64,000 nt of DNA from Arthrobacter sp. B6 (GTDB lineage: Bacteria; Actinomycetota; Actinomycetes; Actinomycetales; Micrococcaceae). Position 1 is the stretch's first letter, and each line of letters opens with the position of its first letter. Position numbers and translations under genes: made by a program. A model generated the notes under the pieces. It saw only the letters and a program-made list of their open reading frames with translations. It had not been told where the DNA came from and ran no database searches. The stretch is taken from NCBI RefSeq assembly GCF_001663775.1, contig NZ_KV467168.1, forward strand, positions 2,904,780 to 2,968,779. The letters run 5' to 3'. Positions 48,268 through 57,890 of the stretch are shown one piece after another.

Positions 48268-49092
48268 ATGGTGGAACGGGGCGTTGCTGTTGTTGTTGAA
48301 GACGACGACGACATTAGGACATCTCTGAAGGAGGTGCTCCTGCAGTCCGGTTTTGCCGTGTTTGAAACCTCCTCCGGGTTCGAAGGCGTGGAGGCCGTGC
48401 GGGAACACAACCCCGTTGTCGTCACCATGGACGTCGGCCTGCCGGACTTTGACGGCATCGAGGCCTCTCGGCGGATCCGGACGTTCAGCGACGCCTACCT
48501 CATCATCGTCACGGGCCGGGTGGAAGAGGCCGATGCGCTGATGGGCTTCGAGGCCGGCGCAGACGACTATCTGACCAAGCCGTTCCGTCCCCGGGAACTC
48601 CGTGCCCGGATCGCCGCCATGCTGAGGCGCCCTCGGTCCCTTGCTTCCGTTTCCGCTTCCGGGGACAGAATGCTTGCCCCCCGTCCCCGGGCCGGGCAGC
48701 ATCCTGCACTGTCTGCTGCCCTTACCGCCGCCGTCGCACCTCCATCCCCGCACGCCGGGGCAGTGGTCCTGTGCGACTTTGAGCACAAGGGCCTGACGCT
48801 GCACGAAGGATCCCGTTCCGCCGCCATCCACGGTGTGCCGCTGGACCTGACCCGCACCCAGTTTGACCTGCTCCTGGTGCTGATGGAGAACGGCCGGGTG
48901 GTGCAGACAAAAGCCGACCTGGTGCGTCGGCTCCGGAACGAGCCGTACAACACTGGCTCGTTCGTCACTGCGGGCGAGGAGCGCGCCATCGAAGTCCACC
49001 TGGGAAACCTGCGCAAGCGGCTGGGGGACAACTCCCGCTCACCGCTCTGGATTGAGACCGTGCGCGGCGTGGGGTACCGGCTGGCACCGTAG
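48268..49092 (+). CDS. Orphan OmpR-family response regulator
   Basis: 274 residues. The receiver domain has acidic residues VVEDDDDIRTSL, the phospho-acceptor Asp in TMDVGLPDFDG, the T in IIVTGR and the Lys in LTKPFRPREL. A linker of about 45 residues, rich in alanine and proline and longer than usual, joins the winged helix (LDLTRTQFDLLLVLMENGR, AIEVHLGNLRKRLGD, ETVRGVGYRL). No histidine kinase is adjacent. The ATG at 48268 follows GGGGGC. The direct repeat at 48046-48094 is upstream and may be its own target. Confidence 0.88.
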   Translation: MVERGVAVVVEDDDDIRTSLKEVLLQSGFAVFETSSGFEGVEAVREHNPVVVTMDVGLPDFDGIEASRRIRTFSDAYLIIVTGRVEEADALMGFEAGADDYLTKPFRPRELRARIAAMLRRPRSLASVSASGDRMLAPRPRAGQHPALSAALTAAVAPPSPHAGAVVLCDFEHKGLTLHEGSRSAAIHGVPLDLTRTQFDLLLVLMENGRVVQTKADLVRRLRNEPYNTGSFVTAGEERAIEVHLGNLRKRLGDNSRSPLWIETVRGVGYRLAP

Positions 49093-49122
49093 AGGCTGCT
49101 GAACCGTAGCCGCCGCTGAACC

Positions 49123-50049
49123 TCAGTCCAGCTCGCCGGTGCCGGCCGCCGCGAGCGGCAGGACCTCGCTCCAGAAGTCCTCGGGGATGTCCAACTCGGC
49201 CAGCCGGACGGTTTCCTCCACGCGGCCTGGTTCGGACATGCCAACGATGGTGGAGCTGACCCGCGGATCCCTAGTGGAGAACTGCAGCGCGGCGGCGGCA
49301 AGCGGCACGCCAAAATCCTCGCAGACCGCCTCCATCTTCTTGACCCGCCCGATAATGGCCTCGCTGGCCGGGCGGTAGCAGTAGTGGGGGGCGGCGTCCG
49401 GGCCCTTCACCAGCATGCCGCCACCGAAAGGTGCAGCGTTGACGTAGGCCACTCCGCGGTCCATGGCGTCCTGGATGAGCGGCTCAGCGGTCTGGTCCAC
49501 GAGCGTGTAGCGGTTGTGGCTGATGACGACGTCGAACACATCCGTGGCGAGGTACCTCAGTTCCAGGTCGATGGGCCCGCCGGCAACACCGAGGTGCCCG
49601 ATGACGCCCTGGTCGCGGAGCTCGATCAGCGCTTCAAGCGGCCCGCCCGCCGCGGTGCCCTCTTCAAAGGTGATCTTCTCGGGATCGTGGAGGTACACGA
49701 GCTGGAGCCGGTCCAGGCCGAGCCGTTCGAGGCTTTCCTCCACGGAACGGCGGACCCGGTCGCCGGAGAAGTCACTGACTCCGCGGATGGGGTCCACCTT
49801 GGTGGCAACCACCACGCCATCCGGCAGGCCGCCGGCTTCTGCAAGAGCCTGGCCGATGCGCCGTTCGCTGTTCGTCTGCCCGTACTCATTGGACGTGTCG
49901 ATGAAGTTGAAAGGGCCTTCGAGGACCCGGCGGATGGTGGCGACGGCGGTGTCGGTCCCGTGCGGTGCGGGGTGGCTCCCGAGCGAGCTGGTGCCAACGC
50001 AGACGGCGGAGACGGACAGGCCGGTGCGGCCGAGAGTGCGGTATTCCAT
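49123..50049 (-). CDS. Aldo/keto reductase
   Basis: 308 residues, TIM-barrel NADPH oxidoreductase. Catalytic residues are visible: D in FIDTSNEYG, Y in the same motif, K in VVATKVDP and H in YLHDP. The SxxIVGMSEP motif near the end is the cofactor-phosphate site. It is most like the L-fucose/D-arabinose dehydrogenase-type AKR branch, but the substrate is not fixed. It is convergent with the response regulator, 30 bases apart. No leader features were found. Confidence 0.88.
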   Translation of the reverse strand: MEYRTLGRTGLSVSAVCVGTSSLGSHPAPHGTDTAVATIRRVLEGPFNFIDTSNEYGQTNSERRIGQALAEAGGLPDGVVVATKVDPIRGVSDFSGDRVRRSVEESLERLGLDRLQLVYLHDPEKITFEEGTAAGGPLEALIELRDQGVIGHLGVAGGPIDLELRYLATDVFDVVISHNRYTLVDQTAEPLIQDAMDRGVAYVNAAPFGGGMLVKGPDAAPHYCYRPASEAIIGRVKKMEAVCEDFGVPLAAAALQFSTRDPRVSSTIVGMSEPGRVEETVRLAELDIPEDFWSEVLPLAAAGTGELD

Positions 50050-50167
50050 GGTTGTTCCTTTGACGTGGACTATCCCGGAAAGAGCTTTCCCTCAGGATAT
50101 TCCGCAAACCACGAGCCATCCGCCCGGCGCGCTGATAGCGTGGTTGCCCACCGACGAAGGAGGGGCC

Positions 50168-50347
50168 ATGACCACCAATTCACCCGAATCCATGCCCGAC
50201 GACGAGCCGCAGGAACCGAAAGGCGACGGCGGGGCTGAGACTACAAAGGACGACGGCGACGTCCCCGCCGGGCAGGAAGGCGTTGGCTTGGGTGCCACCA
50301 ACGAGCCCAACACCTTCGAGCCCGAAGAGGACCCGGAAGCCGAGTAG
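50168..50347 (+). CDS. Small acidic, probably disordered protein
   Basis: 59 residues, MTTNSPESMPDDEPQEPKGD at the start and PEEDPEAE at the end. It has about 30% D/E and no hydrophobic core. GAAGGAGG precedes the ATG with good spacing. It shares its build with 14660-14917 and 38994-39137; perhaps part of a small family of stress proteins specific to this group. Function unknown. Confidence 0.6.
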   Translation: MTTNSPESMPDDEPQEPKGDGGAETTKDDGDVPAGQEGVGLGATNEPNTFEPEEDPEAE

Positions 50348-50493
50348 CCTGTATCAGCGGCAGCGGCGCAACGGCTGCCTACATATCGCTGCCCAAGGCC
50401 GGCAGCGTGGAAGGCAAATCACTGCTGAGGCCCGGATCTCAGGCGCGGGACATCAGTGTTCTGCTCCAGTCGGTGGAGGCTGTCTGGATAGAA

Positions 50494-51711
50494 TCATTGG
50501 CGGCTTTGTTTCATGGCCTCTTCGAATGCGGGCAGGCTGCGTTCGATCATGTCCTCGTTTGCCGTGAGGGACACCCGGAAGAAACCAGGGGTCTCGAACA
50601 GCTGGCCAGGCAGCACGAAGACATCCCGGCGGGCGAGCGATGCGGTGAATGCCTCGTCGTCCGGAACCGGCGTCGGGATGTAGAGGTAGAACGTTCCCTC
50701 CGGCCGCCGGACCCGGTAGCCCATGCTGCCGAGCGCGTCGGCCAGACGGTCCCGGCGGCGCTGCAGCTTGCCGATGTCGATGGAGAACTTCTCCAGCTCA
50801 GGAAGTGCGTGCTGCATCAGGCCGTTCGGGTACACCCAGCCCATGGCCACCTGGAGGCCGGTGATGGCGCGGCTCATTCCCTCCCCACGGGGCATGGTGG
50901 GTGGCAGCGCCAGGTAACCCACCCGCTCGCCAGGAGAGAGATGGGTCTTGCCGTATGAGTAAGCCAGCAGCGTGTACGGATAGAACTCCACCGGACTGTG
51001 GAATCGCAGGCCGTCGAACACGATCCTGTTGTAGGGCTCATCCGAGACGAGATAGATCCGGCGCCCGATCCTGGCCGAGGCTTCGTCCAGCAAATCCGCC
51101 AGCCGGCGCAGCAGCTCAGGCGGGTAAATCCGTCCCGTGGGATTATTGGGCGAATTGACGATGACCACCCGGGTGCGCTCCGTAATGGCCGCCTCGATGG
51201 CGCCGAGATCCAGGTCGAAGGTCATCGTGTCGATATTCACCTTCACCGGCACGAGTCCGGCCTCGAGCACCAGCGGCTCATACAGGAACCATGGCGGCAG
51301 GCTGAAGATGACTTCGTCGCCGGGATCAGCCACGGTTTTCAGGGCCAGCGCTATGGCGGCGAACCCCCCGGTGGTGAGGTAGATGTCCTCCGGCCGGAAC
51401 GGCACCGCCAGCAGCCGTTGCAGGGATTCCGCAGCCGCCTCCCGGGCGGCCTCGCCGTTGGTCTGGTAGGCGAACCACTGATCATTCTGCGGAGTCAGGG
51501 CGTCCCGCAGTGCGTTGACGTAGCGGTCCGCCGGCATATGGTGCGGGTTGCCGAGCGTGAAGTCGCAGGCGCCCGGCATGAGGTGGCGCCGGGCGTAGTC
51601 GGATTCGTTGAGGAAGGCGTCAATCCTCTGGAAGGACGGGATGGACGCCAGCCGCATTGCGCGGTCCGACACCGCCTGCGTGGCCCCGGCTGTACCCGAT
51701 GGATCGTTCAT
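50494..51711 (-). CDS. Class I/II PLP aminotransferase
   Basis: 405 residues, fold-type I. The PLP lysine is in LLAYSYGKTHLSPGERVGYL; other marks are TLGNPHHMP, LTTGGFAAIALAL, VIVNSPNNPTGRIYP, LVSDEPYNRI and RVSLTANEDMIERSLPAF. The start is ATG at 51711, preceded by GAGGGG at 9 bases; the open frame continues over 100 codons upstream without a similar protein. Donor and acceptor are unknown, perhaps aspartate/aromatic type. It is single, with a long upstream spacer. Confidence 0.88.
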   Translation of the reverse strand: MNDPSGTAGATQAVSDRAMRLASIPSFQRIDAFLNESDYARRHLMPGACDFTLGNPHHMPADRYVNALRDALTPQNDQWFAYQTNGEAAREAAAESLQRLLAVPFRPEDIYLTTGGFAAIALALKTVADPGDEVIFSLPPWFLYEPLVLEAGLVPVKVNIDTMTFDLDLGAIEAAITERTRVVIVNSPNNPTGRIYPPELLRRLADLLDEASARIGRRIYLVSDEPYNRIVFDGLRFHSPVEFYPYTLLAYSYGKTHLSPGERVGYLALPPTMPRGEGMSRAITGLQVAMGWVYPNGLMQHALPELEKFSIDIGKLQRRRDRLADALGSMGYRVRRPEGTFYLYIPTPVPDDEAFTASLARRDVFVLPGQLFETPGFFRVSLTANEDMIERSLPAFEEAMKQSRQ

Positions 51712-52336
51712 CTCAGTGCCCCTCTGCATGGCAGGTCGGATGGGCAGCGCGCTTCTGAGCCAGCGGAGGCTGTGGTGGGACCCATTGTGGACCGCCGCGC
51801 CTGTTGAAGTAAAGGCGCCGGTGACAGCAGCTCGCCGTTGCCGCAAGGTCGTGACGACGGCGGATGGACCACCGCCGCCATCCGGGGCTTGTTCGCGATT
51901 CAGCACGTTCAAGGTTCGGTTTTGCGAACAAGACCCGGATTTGCCGGGAGGATCAGGCGGCGGTGCCGGCGATGTTCCTGCCGGGCACCTGTCGTGATGC
52001 GTTCGTTGTGTGGTGCGGCCCGGCCTGCGCCGTGGAACCACCTAAACACGGCCTCCAGGGCGTTGGCCAGCACCCCGCAATGGAAGCTCAACAGGACGAA
52101 ACCGGGCTACTTATGACGCCACGAAAGGCGCAGTCAAAGGCCACACCGGGCAATCCGGCGCCATGTCCCGCAACGCGGCTTCACGGTCGCCTCATGTGCG
52201 GGACGCCGGCCGGCGGGACGCGAGTGTTTCGTTATCGCCGCAACGGTTCGGCGCCAATGAATCAGCCGCCGGATCCTGGCGCGCTCGTCGGCTCCACAAT
52301 TTAAGGACCCAACTCCCAGACCCCAAGGAGGGTGTG
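51712..52336. other. 625-base region with no convincing gene
   Basis: Several short frames cross the region, none with a ribosome site or recognisable protein. An inverted repeat CTTGTTCGC (51888-51896) / GCGAACAAG (51924-51932) encloses 27 bases. The ribosome site for the lipoprotein is at 52326-52332. It may be an eroded mobile element or gene. Confidence 0.5.
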
Positions 52337-53089
52337 ATGCGCAGTCCCGCCGCGTCAGGCGCGGTCATTTCCACAGCCATTTTGATGGCTTTGCTGTTCA
52401 CGGGCTGCGGCCCGCAAGGGGGACCGACGACGACGTCGAGTCCCAGCCCAACAGTCACTTCCCCGACGCCCACCGGGACCACAACTGCGGTGCCGACGGC
52501 GACAGGCTCGCCGAATCCCACAGGCACGGCACCGGCGTCGGACGCCTGGACAAGCTACACGACGGCGGACGGCCAGCTGACGTTCGACCACCCTGCCGCG
52601 TGGAGCGTCAGGGATCCGGCGGGCGAGCTGCCCGAGGGCGGCGGCGCGTTCGCGGAGGTGACCAATGAGGCCGGCAGGCCGCTGGCGACGCTTCGGACCA
52701 ACATGGCTGTCGGGTCCACGTGCATGGACCGGTACCCGTACTCCGTGCTGGATTCTGAAGAGTTGCCGGACCTGATGCAGGGTGAGGCAGCTCCGCGGTT
52801 CGTTTACGAGACGCGCGGGAATGACGAAACTCCTGGTCCGGCGGACACGCCGGCGGCCAGCTACGGCATCACCTCGGTCCCTGCACCCACCGGCGACTCT
52901 GCGTCGTGCATCTTCCACTTCTTTAACTGGCCGCCCACCGCTGCCATGTTCGGCGCGTTCTACAATCCGGAGAACAACGTGACACCCGGTGCGGAGTCGC
53001 TGCCGTATCTGGAGCAAGCCAAGAAGTACATGGAAACGGACGAGTACGCGGACATCCGGCGGATGATCACGTCACTGCGGCCGGCCTGA
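52337..53089 (+). CDS. Putative lipoprotein with a Thr/Ser/Pro-rich linker
   Basis: 250 residues. The signal peptide (MRSPAASGAVISTAILMALL) ends in the lipobox LFTGC, so the protein is held at the outer face of the membrane. Residues about 28-75 are rich in T, S and P. The C-terminal globular part (WTSYTTADGQLTFDHPAAWSV ... FNWPPTAAMFGAFYNPENN ... IRRMITSLRP) looks like the PsbP/LpqN-type lipoprotein fold, with two cysteines. AAGGAGG precedes the ATG. It is likely an envelope-associated protein of unknown role. Confidence 0.72.
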   Translation: MRSPAASGAVISTAILMALLFTGCGPQGGPTTTSSPSPTVTSPTPTGTTTAVPTATGSPNPTGTAPASDAWTSYTTADGQLTFDHPAAWSVRDPAGELPEGGGAFAEVTNEAGRPLATLRTNMAVGSTCMDRYPYSVLDSEELPDLMQGEAAPRFVYETRGNDETPGPADTPAASYGITSVPAPTGDSASCIFHFFNWPPTAAMFGAFYNPENNVTPGAESLPYLEQAKKYMETDEYADIRRMITSLRPA

Positions 53090-53528
53090 TAGCCCGGCCC
53101 GCGCGACTCAGGGCGCCGACGGCGCGACCAGGCCGCCGGCCTCTGGCGGGGCCAGCCGGCGGCTCAAGGTTCCGTCAAGATTTCGCGGGACGGGTCAGTA
53201 TTGGTCAAGGCGTTCCTGGAGGACCAGTACATTGAATTCGGCTTTGGATTGTTCCCCAACCGAAGCCTGGAAGCCCCCGCGCTGGAGTTGAACTCGCGCG
53301 GGGGTTTCCGATCAAGGGAATGCCCGACGGCGACGCCTCAGTCCTACGCTGTAGCCGCCGCCCGGGCTGGTGCCGGCCGTACAGGCGAATGAACCCGCCA
53401 AGCTTGGTCTGCCACCCGAAAGACTGCCTCCGCATTTGGGTTCCATCACATATTTTTGTCCAGCCTGCCTCGATAGCATGATGTGACCGGACAGAGCAGT
53501 CCGGCCAGATCGACGGAGAAGGAAGCCC
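53090..53528. other. 439-base spacer containing a hairpin, no gene
   Basis: The region between the lipoprotein and the PucR gene. A 63-codon frame at 53201-53392 runs through the terminator hairpin and has no family match or ribosome site, so I do not call it. The PucR promoter should lie in 53400-53520. Confidence 0.5.
53269..53309. terminator. Hairpin terminator
   Basis: GGAAGCCCCCGCGC (53269-53282) pairs with 53296-53309 with one mismatch. The loop itself contains GAGTT/AACTC. TTT and TTCC are part of the right arm. It lies 180 bases after the lipoprotein gene. Confidence 0.65.
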
Positions 53529-55127
53529 ATGGCAGCGGTTACGGTGGACGACATCCTCTCGGACCTCCCCCTGGGTTTCGCCAGCCTCATCCTCCGGCCT
53601 GCCCCGGCAGGCTCTGCGATAGAGCGGTTCCTGATACTGGATGCGGATGATGAAACGTCCGACGGCGGCACGGCCTTTGTCCTGCTGATCGGCGTCCGCG
53701 GCCGCTCGGCTTTGCCCGCTTTGCGGCGGCTCCTAAGGAACCCGCCGCCGGTGGTGGCCGTCAAGGGAAGGCGCGAGGAGCTCGCCGAAGCCGAAGAGCT
53801 GCTCCGCGATGCCGGCACGGGGCTGCTCCTGGTGGATCCAGGGGCTGACTGGGACCGGCTGCTGTCCATCGCCAAGGACCGCATCCAGCCGCGCAGCTAC
53901 CAGAACGAAGTGCTGACGCTGCTGGAAGAGGACCTGTTTGCCATCGCCCAGACCACCGCCAGGCTCACCTCCAGCCACGTCGTCATCGAAGACGCCGCCA
54001 ACAAGGTGCTGGCGTACTCCACCGTGTCGAACGACATCGATGAGCTGCGCAAGGCCTCCATCCTGGCCCGGCGCGGCCCGCGGAAATACGAGCTGCTGCT
54101 CAAGGACCTGGGCGCTTACCGGGAGCTGCACCGGACCCGGCTGCCGGTGCGGGTACCGGCCCGGCCCCAGGACGGGCTGCGGGAACGGGTGGCCATCACG
54201 CTGTTCGCCGGGGACCGGATCATGGGCTACATCTGGCTGCAGGAAACCGGGGACGGGTTCGGCGCCGACGTTGACTATGTGCTGACCGGATCTGCTGCCA
54301 GGGCCTCCGCTGAGCTGATCCGCCACCGCAACCAGCAGTCCGTCCACATGCGCGAGGACCGCATTGCCCGGATCCTGTCAGGCCCGGCGGAAGCCGCAGC
54401 CAGCGCCCACAGCGAGAAGATTTCCGCTGAGCGCCCGGCCGCACTGATCCTGATTGGCATGTCCGATGCCGAAGCCCAGGCCGACGACGCCGCACTGAAG
54501 CACGGCGAACTCGCCAACCTTGCGTCCATCCACGCGGCCGCCTACAAGGCATCCGCCGTCGTCGGCCAGTTCAAGGGCGATACCGCCGTGATTGTCCCTG
54601 GCCTGCAGTCGACCGCCGCGGAGCCCGGACTGCGGAGCCTGGCCGAATCCATCGTCCGCGATGCCGGCAAGCACCTCGGCATCAGCCCGTTCGCCGCCGT
54701 CGGTCCGGTGGTCCCGGACCTGCTGTCCCTGCACTCAACCACCCGCACCACCGAGGCCCTGCTGGGTTGCGTAGCCACGTCTCCGGACAGGAACGTGGCC
54801 ACCGTGGACGACTTCGAAGGGGAGATCCTCTTCCGCGAGGCGGTGCGGAATTTCACGGCGTCCACCTTCCGCCACCGCAGCCTTTCCGCGCTGCTGCGGC
54901 AGGACGGCGAACTCGCTGAAACGCTGCACGCGTACTTCGAAGCCGCACTCGATGTGGCCGAGTGCGCCAGCAGGATGAAGCTGCACAAGAACACCGTCTA
55001 TTACCGGATCAGCAAGGCCTCCCGGGCCACCGGCCTGGACTTCGGCGACCCCCGGGACTCGCTGGTGGCCCTGCTCCATATCCAGGAATGGGCCGGCACT
55101 CGCAAAGAACAACTGGGCAGGAAATGA
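53529..55127 (+). CDS. PucR/CdaR-type transcriptional regulator
   Basis: 532 residues. The N-terminal PucR-type domain occupies about 1-120, a GGDEF-like/CdaR middle follows, and a C-terminal helix-turn-helix ends it: ALDVAECASRMKLHKNTVYYRISKA (the PucR HTH_30 signature). PucR proteins activate purine and other nitrogen-catabolic genes. Its stop overlaps the glutaminase start as ATGA, so it is expressed with the enzymes it probably controls. The ATG at 53529 follows GGAGAAGGAAG. Confidence 0.9.
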   Translation: MAAVTVDDILSDLPLGFASLILRPAPAGSAIERFLILDADDETSDGGTAFVLLIGVRGRSALPALRRLLRNPPPVVAVKGRREELAEAEELLRDAGTGLLLVDPGADWDRLLSIAKDRIQPRSYQNEVLTLLEEDLFAIAQTTARLTSSHVVIEDAANKVLAYSTVSNDIDELRKASILARRGPRKYELLLKDLGAYRELHRTRLPVRVPARPQDGLRERVAITLFAGDRIMGYIWLQETGDGFGADVDYVLTGSAARASAELIRHRNQQSVHMREDRIARILSGPAEAAASAHSEKISAERPAALILIGMSDAEAQADDAALKHGELANLASIHAAAYKASAVVGQFKGDTAVIVPGLQSTAAEPGLRSLAESIVRDAGKHLGISPFAAVGPVVPDLLSLHSTTRTTEALLGCVATSPDRNVATVDDFEGEILFREAVRNFTASTFRHRSLSALLRQDGELAETLHAYFEAALDVAECASRMKLHKNTVYYRISKASRATGLDFGDPRDSLVALLHIQEWAGTRKEQLGRK

Positions 55128-56056
55128 CCACAGCACTTAAGGCACCGCCGCTGGACGCGATACTGGACGACATCGTCCGCAGCCACAGGCCACAGCGGGA
55201 AAGCGGCTCTGTCCCGGCCAACATTCCCTTCCTGGCAGCGGTCCCCTTCAACAGGTTCGGGATCGCCGTTGCCACCGTTTCCGGTGACGTGTTCAGTTCC
55301 GGCGATGCCGACGTTCCGTTCTCCATCCAGAGCATCTCCAAGGTGTTCACGCTGGCAATGGCGCTCCGGGGCGACAGCTCAGGAACGCTCTGGTCCCGCG
55401 TGCTGCGCGAACCCTCCGGCACCCCGTTCAACTCCCTGGTCCAGCTGGAAGTGGAACACGGCATTCCGCGGAACCCGTTCATCAACGCCGGCGCCCTGGT
55501 AGTCACCGACCACCTGATGGAACAAACGCCCGACGCCGCCACGCGGCTTCTGCGGTTCCTCACCGCCGAGGCGGGCAGCACGGGGCCCTTCATCGATGAG
55601 GCCGCCGCGGCCGGCGAGCTCGCCTGCAGCAGCCGCAACCTGGCGCTGGCGCACTTCCTGAAGGGCTTCGGCAACCTGACGCGGACCGCTGAATCAGTGG
55701 TGGAAAACTACGTCCGCCAATGCTCGATCATGATGACCTGCGTGGAACTCGCCAAAGCCGGACTCTTCCTCGCCCGGGACGGCCAGGGGACCCACGGAAC
55801 CGTGGTGTCCCGGAGCGAAGCGAAACGCATCGGCTCCATCATGCTGACGTGCGGCATGTACGACGCCGCGGGCGAGTTCGCCTACCGCGTGGGCCTTCCC
55901 GGAAAGAGCGGTGTGGGCGGCGGAATCCTGGTCATCGTTCCCGGTGTCTGTGCCATCTGTGTCTGGAGCCCGCGGCTGGATGCCAAGGGGAACTCCCTTG
56001 CCGGCACCGCCGCCCTGGCCGACCTCTCCGACCGCACCGGCTGGTCAGTTTTCTAA
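55124..56056 (+). CDS. glsA: Glutaminase
   Basis: 310 residues, serine-dependent beta-lactamase-fold glutaminase converting glutamine to glutamate and ammonia. The catalytic S-x-x-K is in FSIQSISKVFTLAM. Other marks are EHGIPRNPFINAGALV and SIMMTCVELAKAGLFLA. GGGCAGGA precedes the ATG. It is coupled to the PucR gene and followed after 72 bases by the ThDP enzyme. Substrate glutamine is typical, but some members act on other amides. Confidence 0.93.
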   Translation: MTTALKAPPLDAILDDIVRSHRPQRESGSVPANIPFLAAVPFNRFGIAVATVSGDVFSSGDADVPFSIQSISKVFTLAMALRGDSSGTLWSRVLREPSGTPFNSLVQLEVEHGIPRNPFINAGALVVTDHLMEQTPDAATRLLRFLTAEAGSTGPFIDEAAAAGELACSSRNLALAHFLKGFGNLTRTAESVVENYVRQCSIMMTCVELAKAGLFLARDGQGTHGTVVSRSEAKRIGSIMLTCGMYDAAGEFAYRVGLPGKSGVGGGILVIVPGVCAICVWSPRLDAKGNSLAGTAALADLSDRTGWSVF

Positions 56057-56128
56057 ACGTTCACGCCGCACCTTCGTCTCTTCTTCCCCAGTCCGAACGC
56101 CAACCAGTCCAACAGCCAAAGAAAGCCC

Positions 56129-57877
56129 ATGACAACGGAAACCGCAGCAAACGTGACCGCATCCCACACCCAACCCACCGCCGTCGTAAGGTCCGGAGAA
56201 AGTCCCCGGCAGGCCAGCCATCCGGACCAGACCGGTCCCGGCCCCGCACTGAAATCAGCCGGGCACGTGATTGTTGATTCGCTGGTGGCCCATGGTGTGG
56301 AGCGCACCTACGTGGTTCCCGGCGAGAGCTTCCTCGATGTGCTGGACGGGCTGCACAACTCGGACATTGAAACCATCGTCTGCCGGCACGAGGGCGGTGC
56401 CGCGTACATGGCCGAGGCCGACGGGAAGATGCACCAGCGCCCGGGCATCGCGATGGTGACCCGTGGACCCGGCGCGGCCAACGCGCATGTGGGGCTGCAC
56501 ACCGCGTGGCAGGATTCCACTCCCATGCTGCTGTTCGTCGGCCTGATCCCCTTCGCGCACCGGGACCGCGAGGCGTTCCAGGAGTTCGACATCAAGGCCT
56601 GGTTCGATACCGGCGCGAAGCGCGTTATGGTCCTTGACCACGCGGAGCGGGCCTCCGAGATCGTGGCCGAGGCGATGTTCGCGGCCATGAGCGGGCGGCC
56701 GGGCCCGGTGGTGGTGGGCCTGCCGGAGGACATCATCCGGCAGCAGATCGACCCGGCGCTGCACCCCGCCATCCCGGTGGCGGCCGGCGGCATGAGCAGC
56801 TCCGACGCCGCCGCCCTGGAGGCTGCGCTGGCAGAGTCAAAGAAGCCGCTCTTTGTCACCGGCGGAAACGACTGGACGCAGGAGGCAGCGGACCAGCTGA
56901 CGGGATGGCTGGAACGGCACCATATCCCGGCAGCAGCTGAATGGCGGACGCAGGGAACGGTCTCCTTCGATTCCCCTTCCTATGTGGGCCCCATTGGCTA
57001 CGGCCGGCCTCGCCCCACGTATAACCTGCTGGAGGAAACCGACCTGCTGGTGTTTGTGGGGACAGTGCCGGGCGACGTGATTACGGACGGGTTTGTCTGC
57101 CGGCAGGACTGGAACAAAAAGAACTTCCTGGTCACCGTGGACCCCTCGCTCCGTGGCCGGTCGGGGCCGGTTTCCCGGCAGATTCTGGCCAAGCCGGAGG
57201 CCTTTGTCCGCGGCCTGGTGGGCATCGAGCTGCCGGTGAAGGAAGAGTGGAAGGCATGGACGGGCCGGATGCGGGGCGAGCAGGAGCGGTTTGCCGCGCT
57301 GCCCCCGGCGGCGCCGGCGGCGGGACAGGCGAGGATGGACACGCTGATGGCGAACCTCGTCCCAAAACTGCCGAAGGACTCGCTGGTGACGTTCGGCGCT
57401 GGCGAGCACACCAACTGGGCCCACCGCTACTTTCCCACCCGCCGCTACGCCTCCATGATCAGCGCCCGCAACGGCTCGATGGGCTACTCCGTTCCCTCAG
57501 CCATCGCGGCATCGCTGGCCGACCCCCGGCGCCGTGTTGTCACCATCGCCGGGGACGGCGAGTTCCTCATGAACGGCCAGGAGCTGGCCACCGCTGCCCA
57601 GTACGGGGCCACGCCGCTGGTGATCGTCATGGACAACCAGGAATACGGGACCATCCGCACGCACCAGGAACGGCACTATCCCGCACGCGTGTCCGGGACC
57701 CAGCTGAAGAACCCGGACTTCGGCCTGATGGCCCGGGCGTTCGGCGGTTTCGGGATCACTGTCACCGAGGACAAGGACGTTCCGGCTGCACTGGATGCCG
57801 CGCTTGCGGCCATCGACGAGGACGGCGTCTTCGCCCTCGTCCACCTGGTCGTGGAACAGCGCGTGAAGGCTTACTGA
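56129..57877 (+). CDS. Acetolactate-synthase-like ThDP-dependent enzyme
   Basis: 582 residues. The ThDP glutamate is in RHEGGAAYMAEADGK; the diphosphate-binding motif is AGDGEFLMNGQEL and the fold ends in VIVMDNQEYGTIR. The FAD-linked middle domain is present. The first 40 residues are a polar extension. Members include acetolactate synthase, benzoylformate decarboxylase, sulfoacetaldehyde acetyltransferase and similar; key specificity residues do not single one out. The operon with PucR and glutaminase points to amino-nitrogen or 2-oxo acid catabolism, an inference. Confidence 0.85.
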   Translation: MTTETAANVTASHTQPTAVVRSGESPRQASHPDQTGPGPALKSAGHVIVDSLVAHGVERTYVVPGESFLDVLDGLHNSDIETIVCRHEGGAAYMAEADGKMHQRPGIAMVTRGPGAANAHVGLHTAWQDSTPMLLFVGLIPFAHRDREAFQEFDIKAWFDTGAKRVMVLDHAERASEIVAEAMFAAMSGRPGPVVVGLPEDIIRQQIDPALHPAIPVAAGGMSSSDAAALEAALAESKKPLFVTGGNDWTQEAADQLTGWLERHHIPAAAEWRTQGTVSFDSPSYVGPIGYGRPRPTYNLLEETDLLVFVGTVPGDVITDGFVCRQDWNKKNFLVTVDPSLRGRSGPVSRQILAKPEAFVRGLVGIELPVKEEWKAWTGRMRGEQERFAALPPAAPAAGQARMDTLMANLVPKLPKDSLVTFGAGEHTNWAHRYFPTRRYASMISARNGSMGYSVPSAIAASLADPRRRVVTIAGDGEFLMNGQELATAAQYGATPLVIVMDNQEYGTIRTHQERHYPARVSGTQLKNPDFGLMARAFGGFGITVTEDKDVPAALDAALAAIDEDGVFALVHLVVEQRVKAY

Positions 57878-57890
57878 GGCAGCGGCTGGC

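Noticed and set aside
51838..52304. Several short frames that might be transposase remnants
   Set aside because: No DDE or other transposase motif could be recognised in any frame, and no terminal repeats with target duplication were seen.
53261..53310. A possible tRNA-like structure around GTTGAACTCG
   Set aside because: The sequence does not contain a proper T-arm (GGTTCGAATCC type) or the other arms; it is a simple terminator hairpin.
53201..53392. A 63-codon frame between the lipoprotein and PucR genes
   Set aside because: It runs through a terminator hairpin, has no recognisable protein and no ribosome site.
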